A DNA stretch of 64,000 bases from SZUA-36 sp963774415 (lineage in GTDB: Bacteria > Pseudomonadota > Gammaproteobacteria > Xanthomonadales > SZUA-36). Under the pieces are notes generated by a model that saw only the letters and a list, made by a program, of their open reading frames with translations, was not told the DNA's origin and ran no database searches. The DNA is taken from positions 1-64,000 of the forward strand of contig CAVZEU010000001.1 in the NCBI GenBank assembly GCA_963774415.1. The letters are read 5' to 3'. The translations under genes and the position numbers were made by a program. Of the stretch, positions 43,937 through 55,673 are shown one piece after another (the stretch's first letter is position 1; every line of letters begins with the position of its first letter).

Positions 43937-44012
43937 GTGGGCGTAGCTCAGCTGGTAGAGCTCCGGATTGTGATTCCGGCGGTCGTGGGTTCGAGCCCCA
44001 TCGTCCACCCCA
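43937..44012 (+). tRNA. tRNA-His (anticodon GTG)
   Basis: 76 nt with CCA; acceptor GTGGGCG/CGTCCAC, a G at -1 as expected for histidine tRNA, anticodon GTG. Confidence 0.95.
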
Positions 44013-44053
44013 AATACAATTGGCGGGCACAGGTTCCCGTCATAAATTACACA

Positions 44054-44129
44054 GGGCCATTAGCTCAATTGGCAGAGCAGTAGACTCTTAATCTATTGGT
44101 TCTAGGTTCGAGTCCTAGATGGCCCACCA
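44054..44129 (+). tRNA. tRNA-Lys (anticodon CTT)
   Basis: 76 nt with CCA; acceptor GGGCCAT/ATGGCCC, anticodon loop CTCTTAA giving CTT. Confidence 0.94.
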
Positions 44130-44173
44130 ATTTACCTGGGCTCCCAGCGGGAAATCAGTTCGGACAGACGTTT

Positions 44174-44259
<86 letters not shown>

Positions 44260-44312
44260 CTTAAGCGGCCGCATTCGGCAGAGACAGGACCATCGAGAGG
44301 TTGAACCCATCC

Positions 44313-45626
44313 ATGCAAGTAACCGTTGAGCACACCAGTTCCATTGAGAAGCGGCTGAAGATCCAGGTGCCGGCCGAGGAAGTGAATGACAAGGTCGACT
44401 CGAAGCTGCGCGAACTCGGCAAGCAGGTCAGGCTCAAGGGTTTCCGCCCCGGGCGAATCCCCTTCAAGGTCCTGCGCCAGCGTTACGGCACGCAGGCGAC
44501 CCAGGAAGTGATCCAGCAGACGACCCAGACCACGCTGCAGGAGGCGATCCAGCAGGAGTCGCTGCGCATCGCCGCGATGCCGCGGCTGGAGCAGGACCCG
44601 GTGCTGGACAAGACCACTGGCCTGGAAATCAACGCGATCATCGAGGTTTATCCGGACCTCGACGTTATCGAGGTCAAGGACATCGTCATCGAGCGGCCCG
44701 ACGCCAGCGTCACCGAGGCCGATATCGACGAGATGCTGGAAACCCTCAGGCAGCAGCGCATCGAGTGGACGGACCTCGACAGCAAGCCGGCCGAGGGCAA
44801 CCAGGTGCTGCTGGAATACAGCGCGGAAACGGACGACGGCACCGTGCCGGAAGAAGGCAAGCTGCGGCTCGCGATCATCATCGGCGAATCCGGTTTCGAC
44901 GCGCTCGAAAAGGCGCTGATGAAGCTGGCCCCAGGTGACGAAAAGTCGCTGAAGCTGGAATTCCCGGAGGACTTCCGCGAAGCCGCGCTGGCCGGTAAAA
45001 AGGCCAAGGTCGATCTGACCGTCAGCAAGGTCCAGCAGGGTGAGTTGCCCGAGGTCGACGAGGACTTCGCCAAGTCCTTCGGTATCGAGAGCGGCGACCT
45101 GGACGAACTGAGGACCGAGGTCCGGGGCAACCTGGAGCGTGAACTGAAGCAGGCCGTGGCTACGCAGATCAAGACGCAACTCGTGGACAGCTTGCTCGAG
45201 GCCCACAGCGACATGGAGGTGCCGGAAAGCCTGGTCATCAACGAGGCCCACTCCATGGTGCAGCGGATGTTGCGCGGCGCCGAAATGGAGGTCACGCGGG
45301 AGATGCTTGAACCGTTCATGGAGCAGGCCCGCAAGCGGGTCCGCAGCGGCCTGCTGCTGGGTGAGTTGGCCAGGCAGAACGAGATCAGGGCCGATGGCGC
45401 GAAAGTGCGCGAGACGATCGAGGAAATTGCGCAGACCTACGAGCAGCCGGCCGAGGTGGTGCAGATGTACTACAACGACCAGCGCCTGCTCGACGCCGTC
45501 GAGAACCAGGTGCTGGAGAACCAGGTGGTTGACTGGGCTGTCAATAACGCTAAAGTGACGGACAAGGCGATGTCGTTCCAGGACGTCATCAACACGGCAA
45601 CCAAATCGGCGGGTAAATCGTCATGA
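44313..45626 (+). CDS. tig: Trigger factor, ribosome-associated chaperone
   Basis: 437-residue chaperone and prolyl isomerase that binds at the ribosome exit tunnel. The N-terminal ribosome-binding domain includes the signature VRLKGFRPGRIPFKVLRQRYG (here seen as GFRPGRIP). The FKBP-type middle domain spans about 150-245, with the C-terminal arm-forming helices after it. The open frame begins at a TTG upstream, but family members begin MQVTVE, matching ATG 44313. The stop overlaps clpP by four bases (ATGA). Confidence 0.97.
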   Translation: MQVTVEHTSSIEKRLKIQVPAEEVNDKVDSKLRELGKQVRLKGFRPGRIPFKVLRQRYGTQATQEVIQQTTQTTLQEAIQQESLRIAAMPRLEQDPVLDKTTGLEINAIIEVYPDLDVIEVKDIVIERPDASVTEADIDEMLETLRQQRIEWTDLDSKPAEGNQVLLEYSAETDDGTVPEEGKLRLAIIIGESGFDALEKALMKLAPGDEKSLKLEFPEDFREAALAGKKAKVDLTVSKVQQGELPEVDEDFAKSFGIESGDLDELRTEVRGNLERELKQAVATQIKTQLVDSLLEAHSDMEVPESLVINEAHSMVQRMLRGAEMEVTREMLEPFMEQARKRVRSGLLLGELARQNEIRADGAKVRETIEEIAQTYEQPAEVVQMYYNDQRLLDAVENQVLENQVVDWAVNNAKVTDKAMSFQDVINTATKSAGKSS

Positions 45627-46249
45627 ACAATATCACCCGGGCATTGAATCTCGTACCCATGGTGGTCGAGCAGACCTCGCGCGGCGAGCGCGCGTACGAT
45701 ATTTACTCGCGCTTGTTAAAGGAGCGGGTCGTGTTCCTGGTCGGCGCCCTCGACGACAGCGTGGCCAACCTGATCGTTGCCCAGTTGCTGTTTTTGGAGT
45801 CCGAGAACCCGGACAAGGACATCAGCCTCTATATCAACAGCCCCGGCGGCGTCGTCAGCGCCGGCTTGGCGGTGTACGACACCATGCAGTTCGTCAAGCC
45901 GGACGTCTCAACGATGTGCGTTGGCCAGGCGGCCAGCATGGGCGCGCTGTTACTGGCGGCGGGGACGAAGGGCAAGCGCTATTCGCTGCCGCACTCCAGG
46001 GTCATGATTCACCAGCCGCTGGGCGGTTTCCAGGGGCAGGCGACCGATATCGATATCCACGCCCGCGAGATCCTCAAGTTGCGCGAGCAGATGAACGAGA
46101 TCCTGGCCGAGCATACCGGCCAGGACACCGAGACCATTGCCAGGGACACCGAACGTGATAACTTCATGGATCCGGAGCAGGCCAAGGCTTACGGCTTGAT
46201 CGATCAACTGCTCGACAGCAGAATTGGTGACGTAGGGCGCAAGAAATAG
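45623..46249 (+). CDS. clpP: ClpP, ATP-dependent protease proteolytic subunit
   Basis: 208-residue serine protease forming a double heptamer gated by ClpX or ClpA. The catalytic triad is visible: S105 in GQAASMGALL, H130 in RVMIHQPLGG and D179 in TERDNFM. A short N-terminal propeptide is present. Translationally coupled to tig and followed 33 bases later by clpX. Confidence 0.98.
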   Translation: MNNITRALNLVPMVVEQTSRGERAYDIYSRLLKERVVFLVGALDDSVANLIVAQLLFLESENPDKDISLYINSPGGVVSAGLAVYDTMQFVKPDVSTMCVGQAASMGALLLAAGTKGKRYSLPHSRVMIHQPLGGFQGQATDIDIHAREILKLREQMNEILAEHTGQDTETIARDTERDNFMDPEQAKAYGLIDQLLDSRIGDVGRKK

Positions 46250-46282
46250 TAAGATTTTCCGTGTGATGCGGAGTAAAGCTAA

Positions 46283-47563
46283 ATGAGCGACCAGAAAAAT
46301 CAGTCAGCGGACGGCAAAATTCTCTATTGCTCGTTCTGCGGTAAGAGCCAGCACGAAGTACGCAAGCTGATTGCGGGCCCGAGTGTCTATATCTGTGACG
46401 AGTGCGTCGAGCTGTGCAACGACATCATCCGCGAAGAGCTGGAAGAAGTCAGCAGCCCGGACCACGAGAAACTCCCCACACCCAAGGAAATACACGCCTT
46501 CCTGGACGATTTCGTCATCGGCCAGGAAGACGCCAAGAAGGTCTTGTCGGTCGCTGTCTACAACCACTACAAGCGGCTGGAGCCGCGCAAAAACAAGGAA
46601 GACGTCGAACTCGCCAAGAGCAATATCCTGATGATTGGCCCCACCGGGTCGGGCAAGACGCTGCTGGCCGAAACGCTGGCGCGCATGCTCAACGTGCCGT
46701 TCACGATCGCTGACGCGACCACGCTGACCGAGGCCGGTTACGTCGGTGAGGACGTCGAGAACATCATCCAGAAGTTGCTGCAAAAATGCGACTACGACGT
46801 CGACAGGGCCCAGACCGGCATCGTCTATATCGACGAGATCGACAAGGTCTCGCGTAAGGCCGAAAACCCGTCGATCACGCGCGACGTGTCCGGCGAGGGC
46901 GTGCAGCAGGCGCTGCTGAAGCTGATCGAAGGCACGGTTGCCTCGGTCCCGCCGCAGGGTGGCCGCAAGCACCCGCAGCAGGAGTTCCTGCAGGTCGATA
47001 CCAGCCAGATCCTGTTCCTGTGCGGCGGCGCGTTCTCCGGCCTGGAGAAAATCATCCAGGCGCGCTCGCACGCTTCCGGTATTGGTTTTTCCGCGGAAGT
47101 GAAGAGCCTGAAATCCGAAGACGACATCAGCAAGGTGCTGGCGGACGTGGAGCCGGAAGACCTGGTCAAGTACGGCCTGATCCCGGAATTCGTCGGCCGT
47201 CTGCCGGTCGTGGCCACGCTCCGGGAACTCGACGAAGACGCGCTCATGCGGATATTGGTCGAACCCAAGAACGCATTGGTCAAACAGTACCAGGAGTTGT
47301 TCGCGATGGAGGGGGCGGAGCTGGATATCCGCGAGGAAGCGCTCAAGGCCATCGCCCGCCGCGCCATGGCGCGCAAGACCGGCGCGCGCGGCCTGCGCAC
47401 GATCCTGGAAGGCACGCTGCTCAACAGCATGTACGAACTGCCGTCGCTGGAGGGTGTTTCCAGGGTAGTCGTCGACGAGAGCGTGATCGAGGGCGAGTCG
47501 GAACCATTCATCCTCTACGAGAACAACAAGCCGAGCGCGGCGGCGGGCAACGGCAGCAAGTAG
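46283..47563 (+). CDS. clpX: ClpX, AAA+ unfoldase of ClpXP
   Basis: 426 residues. N-terminal C4 zinc-binding domain (C16, C19, C38, C41), Walker A GPTGSGKT (119-126), Walker B IVYIDEIDK, and the ClpP-contacting loop region. Length and all motifs are standard. GGAG lies 11 bases before the ATG. The spacer to lon contains a repeat and a separate promoter, so lon can be expressed alone. Confidence 0.98.
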   Translation: MSDQKNQSADGKILYCSFCGKSQHEVRKLIAGPSVYICDECVELCNDIIREELEEVSSPDHEKLPTPKEIHAFLDDFVIGQEDAKKVLSVAVYNHYKRLEPRKNKEDVELAKSNILMIGPTGSGKTLLAETLARMLNVPFTIADATTLTEAGYVGEDVENIIQKLLQKCDYDVDRAQTGIVYIDEIDKVSRKAENPSITRDVSGEGVQQALLKLIEGTVASVPPQGGRKHPQQEFLQVDTSQILFLCGGAFSGLEKIIQARSHASGIGFSAEVKSLKSEDDISKVLADVEPEDLVKYGLIPEFVGRLPVVATLRELDEDALMRILVEPKNALVKQYQELFAMEGAELDIREEALKAIARRAMARKTGARGLRTILEGTLLNSMYELPSLEGVSRVVVDESVIEGESEPFILYENNKPSAAAGNGSK

Positions 47564-47596
47564 GCATATTCAGCCACGCCCGCGTAGTCACCGCCG

Positions 47597-47642
47597 TCAT
47601 TCCCGCGCAAGCAGGTCATTCCCGCGCAAGCGGGAATCTCCC
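47597..47642. repeat. REP-like palindrome
   Basis: Two adjacent copies of CATTCCCGCGCAAGC, the second completed as an inverted repeat ending GCGGGAATC. Similar single palindromes occur near 5863, 43118, 43848, 50240, 57848 and 63545, always between genes. Confidence 0.6.
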
Positions 47643-47719
47643 GGGCCTCGCACGGGCTCGCCATCGCCAGGGCCGCTATTGATTTTCCCGTTGCGGCGCC
47701 CATATTTCTGTTAACCGAC

Positions 47720-47748
47720 TTGAAGGGCCAATGGCCCTGATCTACATT
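47720..47748 (+). promoter_or_regulatory. Promoter for lon
   Basis: TTGAAG (47720-47725) and TACATT (47743-47748) with a 17-base spacer, about 65 bases before the start. The extended CTTGAAG also suits a heat-shock sigma factor, but the matching -10 is poor. The spacer holds the inverted repeat AGGGCCAATGGCCCT. Confidence 0.5.
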
Positions 47749-47812
47749 GTTTTTTACAGACCGGTTCGTGCCATTGGCTTGGCAACACTGGTCATTGCTG
47801 GCAAGGACTAAG

Positions 47813-50236
<2,424 letters not shown>

Positions 50237-50600
50237 ATCGCCGTCCCCGCCCAAGCGGGGATGGCATTCTCTCGCGGGGGTCGGCGTCTGGATATTGCCG
50301 TCCCCGGCTCGTCCTGAAATTAATTTATCCGCGCCTGATTATCACTGTTCCGTGGCAAATGAAAAACTTGGGCGCAACTATTAACGCAAAGAATCCGACT
50401 GGCGTTCCGATTCCAGTTGCGCCCCGGCAGAGACGTGTATTAACATGGCCACTCGGCTTGCAGGCCTTGATTCATAAGGCCTCGCGGGAGTTCAGGAACT
50501 TTCGTGGACGGCAGATTTCCAGTGGGGGTCGTACGCTGGGGCGGCCTGTAGAAGCCACCATTACCTACAACCATCACTTAATAACGTATGGAGTGCATAA
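50237..50600. other. lon-hupB intergenic region
   Basis: It holds one REP-like palindrome (GTCCCCGCCCAAGCGGGGAT near 50242), then about 300 bases of lower GC leading to hupB. I see no coding frame with a plausible start and no clear promoter, although the hupB promoter must lie here. The last 15 bases contain the GGAG ribosome site for hupB. Confidence 0.5.
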
Positions 50601-50873
50601 ATGAACAAATCTGACCTCATCGATTCAATGGCAGCCGCTTCCGGTTTGAGCAAAGCAGACGCCGGCCGGGCCCTGGATGCCTTTACTTCCGCCGTTACCT
50701 CCTCACTGAAATCGGGTCAGTCAGTGTCGCTGGTTGGTTTCGGCACGTTCTCCGTAAAACATCGCGCAGCCCGTACCGGACGTAACCCTCGCACCGGTGC
50801 AACCATCAATATCGCGGCGTCTAACAATCCTTCGTTCAAGGCTGGTAAAGCTTTGAAGGATGCCGTAAACTAG
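50601..50873 (+). CDS. hupB: HU-beta, DNA-binding protein
   Basis: 90-residue nucleoid protein. MNKSDLIDSMAAASGLSKAD is the dimerising helix pair; GFGTFSVKHRAARTGRNPRT is the beta-arm with the prolyl tip region that inserts into the minor groove. GGAG lies 7 bases before the ATG. It sits between lon and ppiD, the usual order, with two tRNA genes inserted before ppiD. Confidence 0.97.
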   Translation: MNKSDLIDSMAAASGLSKADAGRALDAFTSAVTSSLKSGQSVSLVGFGTFSVKHRAARTGRNPRTGATINIAASNNPSFKAGKALKDAVN

Positions 50874-50883
50874 CGCGCCTTGC

Positions 50884-51047
50884 AGTGCGCTGCACCGTAG
50901 TTAATGACATTTTCAGCCCAGGCGCGAACCGGTTTTCCACTGTGTCACGCCCCCTTGGGGTAGTCCCGCCGCCCCTGCGGGTACAAGCCTTGTGGCTCAC
51001 CGCCTTGCCTCGGTCTGGAAGCGCCATTAACTACGGTGCAGCGCGCT
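50884..51047. repeat. Long inverted repeat after hupB
   Basis: A 20-base perfect inverted repeat (left arm from 50887, GCGCTGCACCGTAGTTAATG; right arm to 51044), extendable to 23 pairs with a G-U. It encloses about 118 bases that include smaller hairpins. There is no T-run. It could be a structured RNA, a miniature transposable element or a processing stem. Confidence 0.7.
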
Positions 51048-51053
51048 CATAGG

Positions 51054-51129
51054 GGGTGCTTAGCTCAGTTGGGAGAGCATCGCCCTTACAAGGCGAGGGT
51101 CGGCGGTTCGAGCCCGTCAGCACCCACCA
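51054..51129 (+). tRNA. tRNA-Val (anticodon TAC)
   Basis: 76 nt with CCA; acceptor GGGTGCT/AGCACCC, anticodon loop CTTACAA giving TAC. Confidence 0.95.
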
Positions 51130-51137
51130 GTGTACGT

Positions 51138-51214
51138 GGAGTGGTAGTTCAGTCGGTTAGAATACCGGCCTGTCACGCCGGGGGTCGCGGGTTCGAGTCC
51201 CGTCCACTCCGCCA
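51138..51214 (+). tRNA. tRNA-Asp (anticodon GTC)
   Basis: 77 nt with CCA; acceptor GGAGTGG/CCACTCC, anticodon loop CTGTCAC giving GTC. Eight bases after tRNA-Val, hence one transcript. Confidence 0.95.
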
Positions 51215-51221
51215 GCATATG

Positions 51222-51253
51222 AGAAAGGGCGCCTTCGTGGCGCCTTTTTCTTA
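51222..51253 (+). terminator. Terminator of the tRNA-Val/Asp transcript
   Basis: Stem AGGGCGCC-TTCG-TGGCGCCTT (one wobble) followed by TTTTTCTT, eight bases after tRNA-Asp. Confidence 0.85.
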
Positions 51254-51328
51254 TGAACTTTTCGAAGATACCTGGTTCATTACCGGTAAATGAATTCAGA
51301 GTCTCTTCCTTGCAAAGGCAGTTGATCC

Positions 51329-53257
51329 ATGGTGCTTCAATCGATACGTGAAAGACTGACGGGTATCCTCGCTTTCACCATCCTGGGTATTCTCGTTATC
51401 CCTTTCGCTTTTGTTGGTGTCAATCAATATTTTACGAGTAGTTCCGGCAACCTGGTCGCCAAGGTCAATGACAAGGAAATCAGCTACAACGATTTCAACC
51501 AGAGTTATTCCGACTACCGCCGGCAAATGCAGTCGCTGATGGGGGCCGCGTTCGATCCCGAGGAATTCGACACGCTCAAGGCCAAGCGCGAGCACCTCGA
51601 TAACATGATCAACCAGGCGCTGATTACCCAGGCGGCAACGTCGATGGGGCTCGCCGTGGATGACGCCACGCTGTCGGAGAAGATCAGGAGTATCCCGGCG
51701 TTCCAGGTCGACGGGAAATTCAACCTGGATGTTTACCAGAGCCGCCTGACGGTCCAGGGCCTGACGCCGAAGCAGTTCGAGCGGGAAATCCGCTCGCAGA
51801 TCATCATCAGCCAATTGCCGCAGAACATCGGCCAGGGCAGCATCGCCACGCCCGCGGAACTGGAGGCGTTCGTCGCCCTGGTAAACCAGACCAGGACGTT
51901 TGGCGCCGTCATGGTGCCTGCGAAGGTGCCCGAGAAGATCGAGGGCGATGGCGGTTTCAGCGAGCAGGAAATCAGCGATTGGTACAAGGCGCACCCCAGC
52001 GACTACCAGTCCGAGGAGCAAGTCGTTATCCAGTATATCGAACTGAACGCCGCCGACATGCCGCAAGGCAAGCCGCCCACCGAGGACTACCTGCACGAGC
52101 AATTCGAATCGCAAAAGTCCCGCTTTGTCACGCCCGAACAGCGCAAGGTTGCGCATATCCTGATCGCGGTCGCGCCGGATGCCGACGAGGCGGCCAAGGA
52201 AACCGCCAAGCAAAAAGCCGAGGACCTGGCCAAGCGGGCCCGCAACGGTGAGGATTTCGCCAAGCTCGCCAGGGAGTTTTCTGACGACAAGGGCTCGGCG
52301 GCGAAAGGCGGTGATCTCGGCTGGATCGAGCCGGGTGTCATGGTCAAGTCCTTCGAGGACGCGATGTACAAATTGACGCCGGAAGCCCCGATTTCCGACC
52401 CGGTCCAGACTTCCTTCGGCTGGCACGTCATCAAGCTGGAGGACGTGCGTGAAGCGACCGGCATGACCTTCGCGGAGGCCCGGCCAATCCTGGTGAAGGA
52501 GTACGAGGACGAGCAGGCATCACGCGCATTCCTCGAACAGGCGGACCGACTGGTGGATCTGATTTACGAGGATCCAACCACGCTCGACAGCGCCGCCGAG
52601 CAGATGGGCCTGAAGGTGCAGGAGGCGGGACCGTTCGGCCGTGAGGGCGGCGCAGGCATCGCCGCCAACCCGGACGTGGTCAAGGCGGCGTTTTCGGACC
52701 TTGTGCTGTTGCAGGGTTCGGTCAGTGATCCGGTCAACCTGAGCGACGACGACCTCGTCATGATCAAGCTGAAGAAACATATGCCGGCCGCGCTCAAGCC
52801 GCTGGACCAGGTGCGCGGCCAGGTCGTTGCAACCCTGGTGCGCAACCTCGCCTTCGACGAGGCGCACGGGCGCGCCGAAAAACTGCTGCAGGCGGCAAAA
52901 AGCGGCACTGAGCCGCTGGAAAAACTGGCCGCCGACGCGGGCCTGAAATACGCCAGCTTCGAGGCGGTCAAGCGCACCTCGCAGGAGCCGGACACGCAAC
53001 TCGTCGAGGAAATTTTCAAGCAGCCGAGGCCGGCAGAAGGCAAAGCCGACGACGTCGTGCTGCCGACCAGCGAGGGTTTTGCCGTGGTCGCGCTGGAAAC
53101 GGTCGAGGACGGCGCCCTCGAGCCCGGGAACAAGCAGGCGCGGCAGCAGTACCGGCGCTACCTGGCCAACAGCAGCGCCAGCGAGGAAGTGACCGGCCTG
53201 ATGGCCCAGCTGCGCGCGGCGGCCGATATCGAAGTGTTCGAAGAAAACATCAAGTGA
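51329..53257 (+). CDS. ppiD: PpiD, periplasmic membrane-anchored peptidyl-prolyl isomerase
   Basis: 642-residue chaperone for outer-membrane and secreted proteins leaving the SecYEG channel. A single N-terminal membrane helix (about 14-34, LAFTILGILVIPFAFVGVNQ) anchors a SurA-like domain (NDFNQSYSDYRRQM onward). A parvulin domain lies at about 270-371 (KVAHILIAVAPD, AREFSDDKGSAAKGGDLGW, SFGWHVIKLEDV). A further helical region follows. Length matches the family. Confidence 0.95.
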   Translation: MVLQSIRERLTGILAFTILGILVIPFAFVGVNQYFTSSSGNLVAKVNDKEISYNDFNQSYSDYRRQMQSLMGAAFDPEEFDTLKAKREHLDNMINQALITQAATSMGLAVDDATLSEKIRSIPAFQVDGKFNLDVYQSRLTVQGLTPKQFEREIRSQIIISQLPQNIGQGSIATPAELEAFVALVNQTRTFGAVMVPAKVPEKIEGDGGFSEQEISDWYKAHPSDYQSEEQVVIQYIELNAADMPQGKPPTEDYLHEQFESQKSRFVTPEQRKVAHILIAVAPDADEAAKETAKQKAEDLAKRARNGEDFAKLAREFSDDKGSAAKGGDLGWIEPGVMVKSFEDAMYKLTPEAPISDPVQTSFGWHVIKLEDVREATGMTFAEARPILVKEYEDEQASRAFLEQADRLVDLIYEDPTTLDSAAEQMGLKVQEAGPFGREGGAGIAANPDVVKAAFSDLVLLQGSVSDPVNLSDDDLVMIKLKKHMPAALKPLDQVRGQVVATLVRNLAFDEAHGRAEKLLQAAKSGTEPLEKLAADAGLKYASFEAVKRTSQEPDTQLVEEIFKQPRPAEGKADDVVLPTSEGFAVVALETVEDGALEPGNKQARQQYRRYLANSSASEEVTGLMAQLRAAADIEVFEENIK

Positions 53258-53274
53258 CCTGAATTACCGGCAGT

Positions 53275-53415
53275 ATGCCCGGTCAAAACGTACCTCCAAG
53301 GGCGGCGCCGGGTGAGCGCGGCCGGGGCCGTGCAGCCGCCGGCAGCGGATGCCGAGCGCGCAGGATGCCTCGAGCGTGCCCGGGTAGGGCTGCCCGGCGG
53401 CGACACCACGTCGGG
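53275..53415 (-). repeat. Single inverted copy of the 127-bp repeat family
   Basis: On the minus strand this reads the same series as the arrays at 57.5 and 63.1 kb: CGCCGCCGGGCAG, then CGAGGCATCCTGCGCGCTCG, GCATCCGCTGCCGGCGGCTGC, and CCCGGCGCCGCC. It fills the gap between convergent ppiD and fabI. Confidence 0.75.
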
Positions 53416-53420
53416 CCGGC

Positions 53421-54215
53421 TTACTCCGGCCGGCCGAGCTCCGCCATGCCGAGGATGTTGTAGCCGGCGTCCACGTAGGTGATTTCACCGGTAATGCCCG
53501 AAGCGAGGTCGGAGCACAGGAACGCGGCTACATTGCCGACTTCCTCGATGGTCACGGTGCGCCGCAGCGGCGTGGTGCCCTGGACGTGTTCCAGCATGCT
53601 GCGGAACTTGGCGATTCCGGCGGCGGCCAGCGTCTTGATCGGCCCGGCTGATATCGCGTTTACGCGGATCCCTTCCGGTCCGAGGCTCTGCGCCATGTAA
53701 CGGACGTTGGCCTCGAGGCTGGCCTTGGCCAGCCCCATGACGTTGTATTGCGGCACGGCCCTGACCGAGCCCAGGTACGTCAGCGTCAGCAGTGCGCCGT
53801 TGCGGCCGGCCATCATGCTGCGCCCGGCCTTGGCCAGCGCGGCAAAGCTGTATGCGCTGATATCGTGGGCGACGCGGAATCCCTCGCGGTCGATGACATC
53901 CATGTAGTCACCGGCGAGTTGCTCGCGCGGCGCGAAACCCACGGAGTGGACGAGAATATCGAAGCCGTCCCAGTGTTCACCCAGTTGCGCGAAGGTGTCC
54001 TCGATCTGTTCGTCATAACTGACGTCGCAGGGGATCACGATGTCGGATTCGCAGACCTCGGCGATTTTCTGCACGCGGGATTTCAGCTTCTCGGTCTGGT
54101 AAGTAAACGCCAGTTCGGCGCCCTCGCGGTGCATGGCCTCGCTGATGCCCCAGGCGATCGAGCGGTTGCTCGCGACTCCGACGATAAGCGCTCGTTTACC
54201 CTTTAAAAATCCCAT
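53421..54215 (-). CDS. fabI: FabI, enoyl-[acyl-carrier-protein] reductase
   Basis: 264-residue NADH-dependent reductase completing each round of fatty-acid elongation, the triclosan target. Seen: LKGKRALIVGVASNRSIAWG (nucleotide fold of the divergent SDR type), the DILVHSVGFAPREQL segment, and the Tyr-x6-Lys pair in SAYSFAALAKAGRSMM. AGAGAG lies upstream of the ATG. It follows the Lon-HU-PpiD block on the opposite strand, which I recall from pseudomonads. Confidence 0.97.
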   Translation of the reverse strand: MGFLKGKRALIVGVASNRSIAWGISEAMHREGAELAFTYQTEKLKSRVQKIAEVCESDIVIPCDVSYDEQIEDTFAQLGEHWDGFDILVHSVGFAPREQLAGDYMDVIDREGFRVAHDISAYSFAALAKAGRSMMAGRNGALLTLTYLGSVRAVPQYNVMGLAKASLEANVRYMAQSLGPEGIRVNAISAGPIKTLAAAGIAKFRSMLEHVQGTTPLRRTVTIEEVGNVAAFLCSDLASGITGEITYVDAGYNILGMAELGRPE

Positions 54216-54323
54216 GAAACTTGCTCTCTTTGTTGGCCGGTTGGCAGGTTAACAGCAGAACCCCTTCGTGGCAAAAGCGGCTGGGCGCGTCGCCATCATC
54301 CGTGGTACTGGTGAAATCGCGGG

Positions 54324-55673
54324 TTAGCGCTTTTCACGGTCGAATTCTAAACGCTCCGCGGCGCCGTGCTCAATCACGTTTTTGCCGTCGAAGGCCAATG
54401 CGCCGTTGATCCAGACGGCGTCCACGCGGCTGCGAAACTGCCGGCCTTCGAACGGCGACCAACCGCAGCGCGACAAGGCCCGCTGCCTGGTTACCGGGGT
54501 TTCGGCGCCCATGTCGACGAGAACCAGGTCCGCCCGCGCGCCCTCGTGCAAAAAGCCGCGCTCACGCACGGCATAGCGCTGCGCGGGATTGTGCGCAGTC
54601 AGGCGCACGGCGGTTGCCAGGTCCAGCTGGCCGTCGTGCACCAGTTCCAGCGTCGCCAGCAACACGTCCTGGACCAGCGGCAGTCCCGAAGGCGCCTTCA
54701 GGTAGCTGGCCGCGGCCTTTTCCTCCAGCGTGTGGGGTGCGTGATCGGTCGCCAGTATGTCGATCCGGCCGTCGCGGAGCGCGGCCAGTAGTTCCGCCTG
54801 GTCGGCCTGGCGCTTGATTGCCGGGTTGCACTTGATCAGGTTGCCGTAGCGCTCGTAGTCGGCATCGGTGAAATGCAGGAAATGGATACAGGTCTCGGCC
54901 GTGACGGATTTGCCGGGCAGCGGTCCCGGCTCGAACAGTTCGAGCTCGCGTGCCGTCGAGATGTGCAGCACGTGCAGTTGCGCGCCGTGCTCCCGCGCCA
55001 GGCCAACGGCCAGTTGCGTCGAGGCGTAACAGGCTGCCTCGCTGCGAATGCTGGGGTGTTCGCTGATCGGTATCGCCTCGCCGTATCGTGCCAGCGCCTG
55101 TTCCAGGTTGGCCTGGATCATCGGTGTCGACTCGCAGTGCGTCGCAATCAGCACCGGGCAGTCTTTGAAAATGGCCGCCAGCGTGGCCTCGTCGTCGACC
55201 AGCATGTTGCCGGTGGACGCGCCCATGAATACCTTGACACCGCAGGCTGCGTTCGGCTCGAGGGCGCGAATGGTCTCGATGTTGTCGTTGCTGGCGCCCA
55301 TGTAGAAGCTGTAGTTGGCGGCGGACGTGGCTGCCGCGCGGGCGAATTTCCATTCCAGCCGCTCGAGGCTGGTTACGGGCGGGTTGTTGTTCGGCATGTC
55401 CATGTAGCTGGTGACGCCGCCGGCGACGGCCGCGCGCGATTCGGAATGGATATCCGCCTTGTGGGTCATGCCGGGTTCGCGGAAGTGCACCTGGTCGTCG
55501 ATCATGCCCGGCAACAGGTGGCGGCCGGCGGCGTCTTCGACCTTCGCGCCCGCGGGCGCGGGCAGCTCGGCGTCAATGCGTTCGATACGGCCGCCCACGA
55601 TCAGCAGGTCGGATTCGAAAATCAGCCCTTCGTTGACCAGTCGCGCATTGCGGATGACTGTGGCGTCGCTCAT
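54324..55673 (-). CDS. pyrC: Dihydroorotase
   Basis: 449-residue zinc hydrolase that closes carbamoyl-aspartate to dihydroorotate in pyrimidine synthesis. Seen: PGMIDDQVHFREPGMTHKAD, SYMDMPNNNPPVTSLERL, VKVFMGASTGNM (metal-bridging Lys region), VLIATHCES and the catalytic Asp in ILATDHAPHTLEEK. The usual HxH of the first metal motif is here QxH, a variant I recall from related dihydroorotases of this subgroup. The frame is open to 55769, but MSDATVIRNARLVNEG at 55673 fits the family. Confidence 0.92.
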   Translation of the reverse strand: MSDATVIRNARLVNEGLIFESDLLIVGGRIERIDAELPAPAGAKVEDAAGRHLLPGMIDDQVHFREPGMTHKADIHSESRAAVAGGVTSYMDMPNNNPPVTSLERLEWKFARAAATSAANYSFYMGASNDNIETIRALEPNAACGVKVFMGASTGNMLVDDEATLAAIFKDCPVLIATHCESTPMIQANLEQALARYGEAIPISEHPSIRSEAACYASTQLAVGLAREHGAQLHVLHISTARELELFEPGPLPGKSVTAETCIHFLHFTDADYERYGNLIKCNPAIKRQADQAELLAALRDGRIDILATDHAPHTLEEKAAASYLKAPSGLPLVQDVLLATLELVHDGQLDLATAVRLTAHNPAQRYAVRERGFLHEGARADLVLVDMGAETPVTRQRALSRCGWSPFEGRQFRSRVDAVWINGALAFDGKNVIEHGAAERLEFDREKR

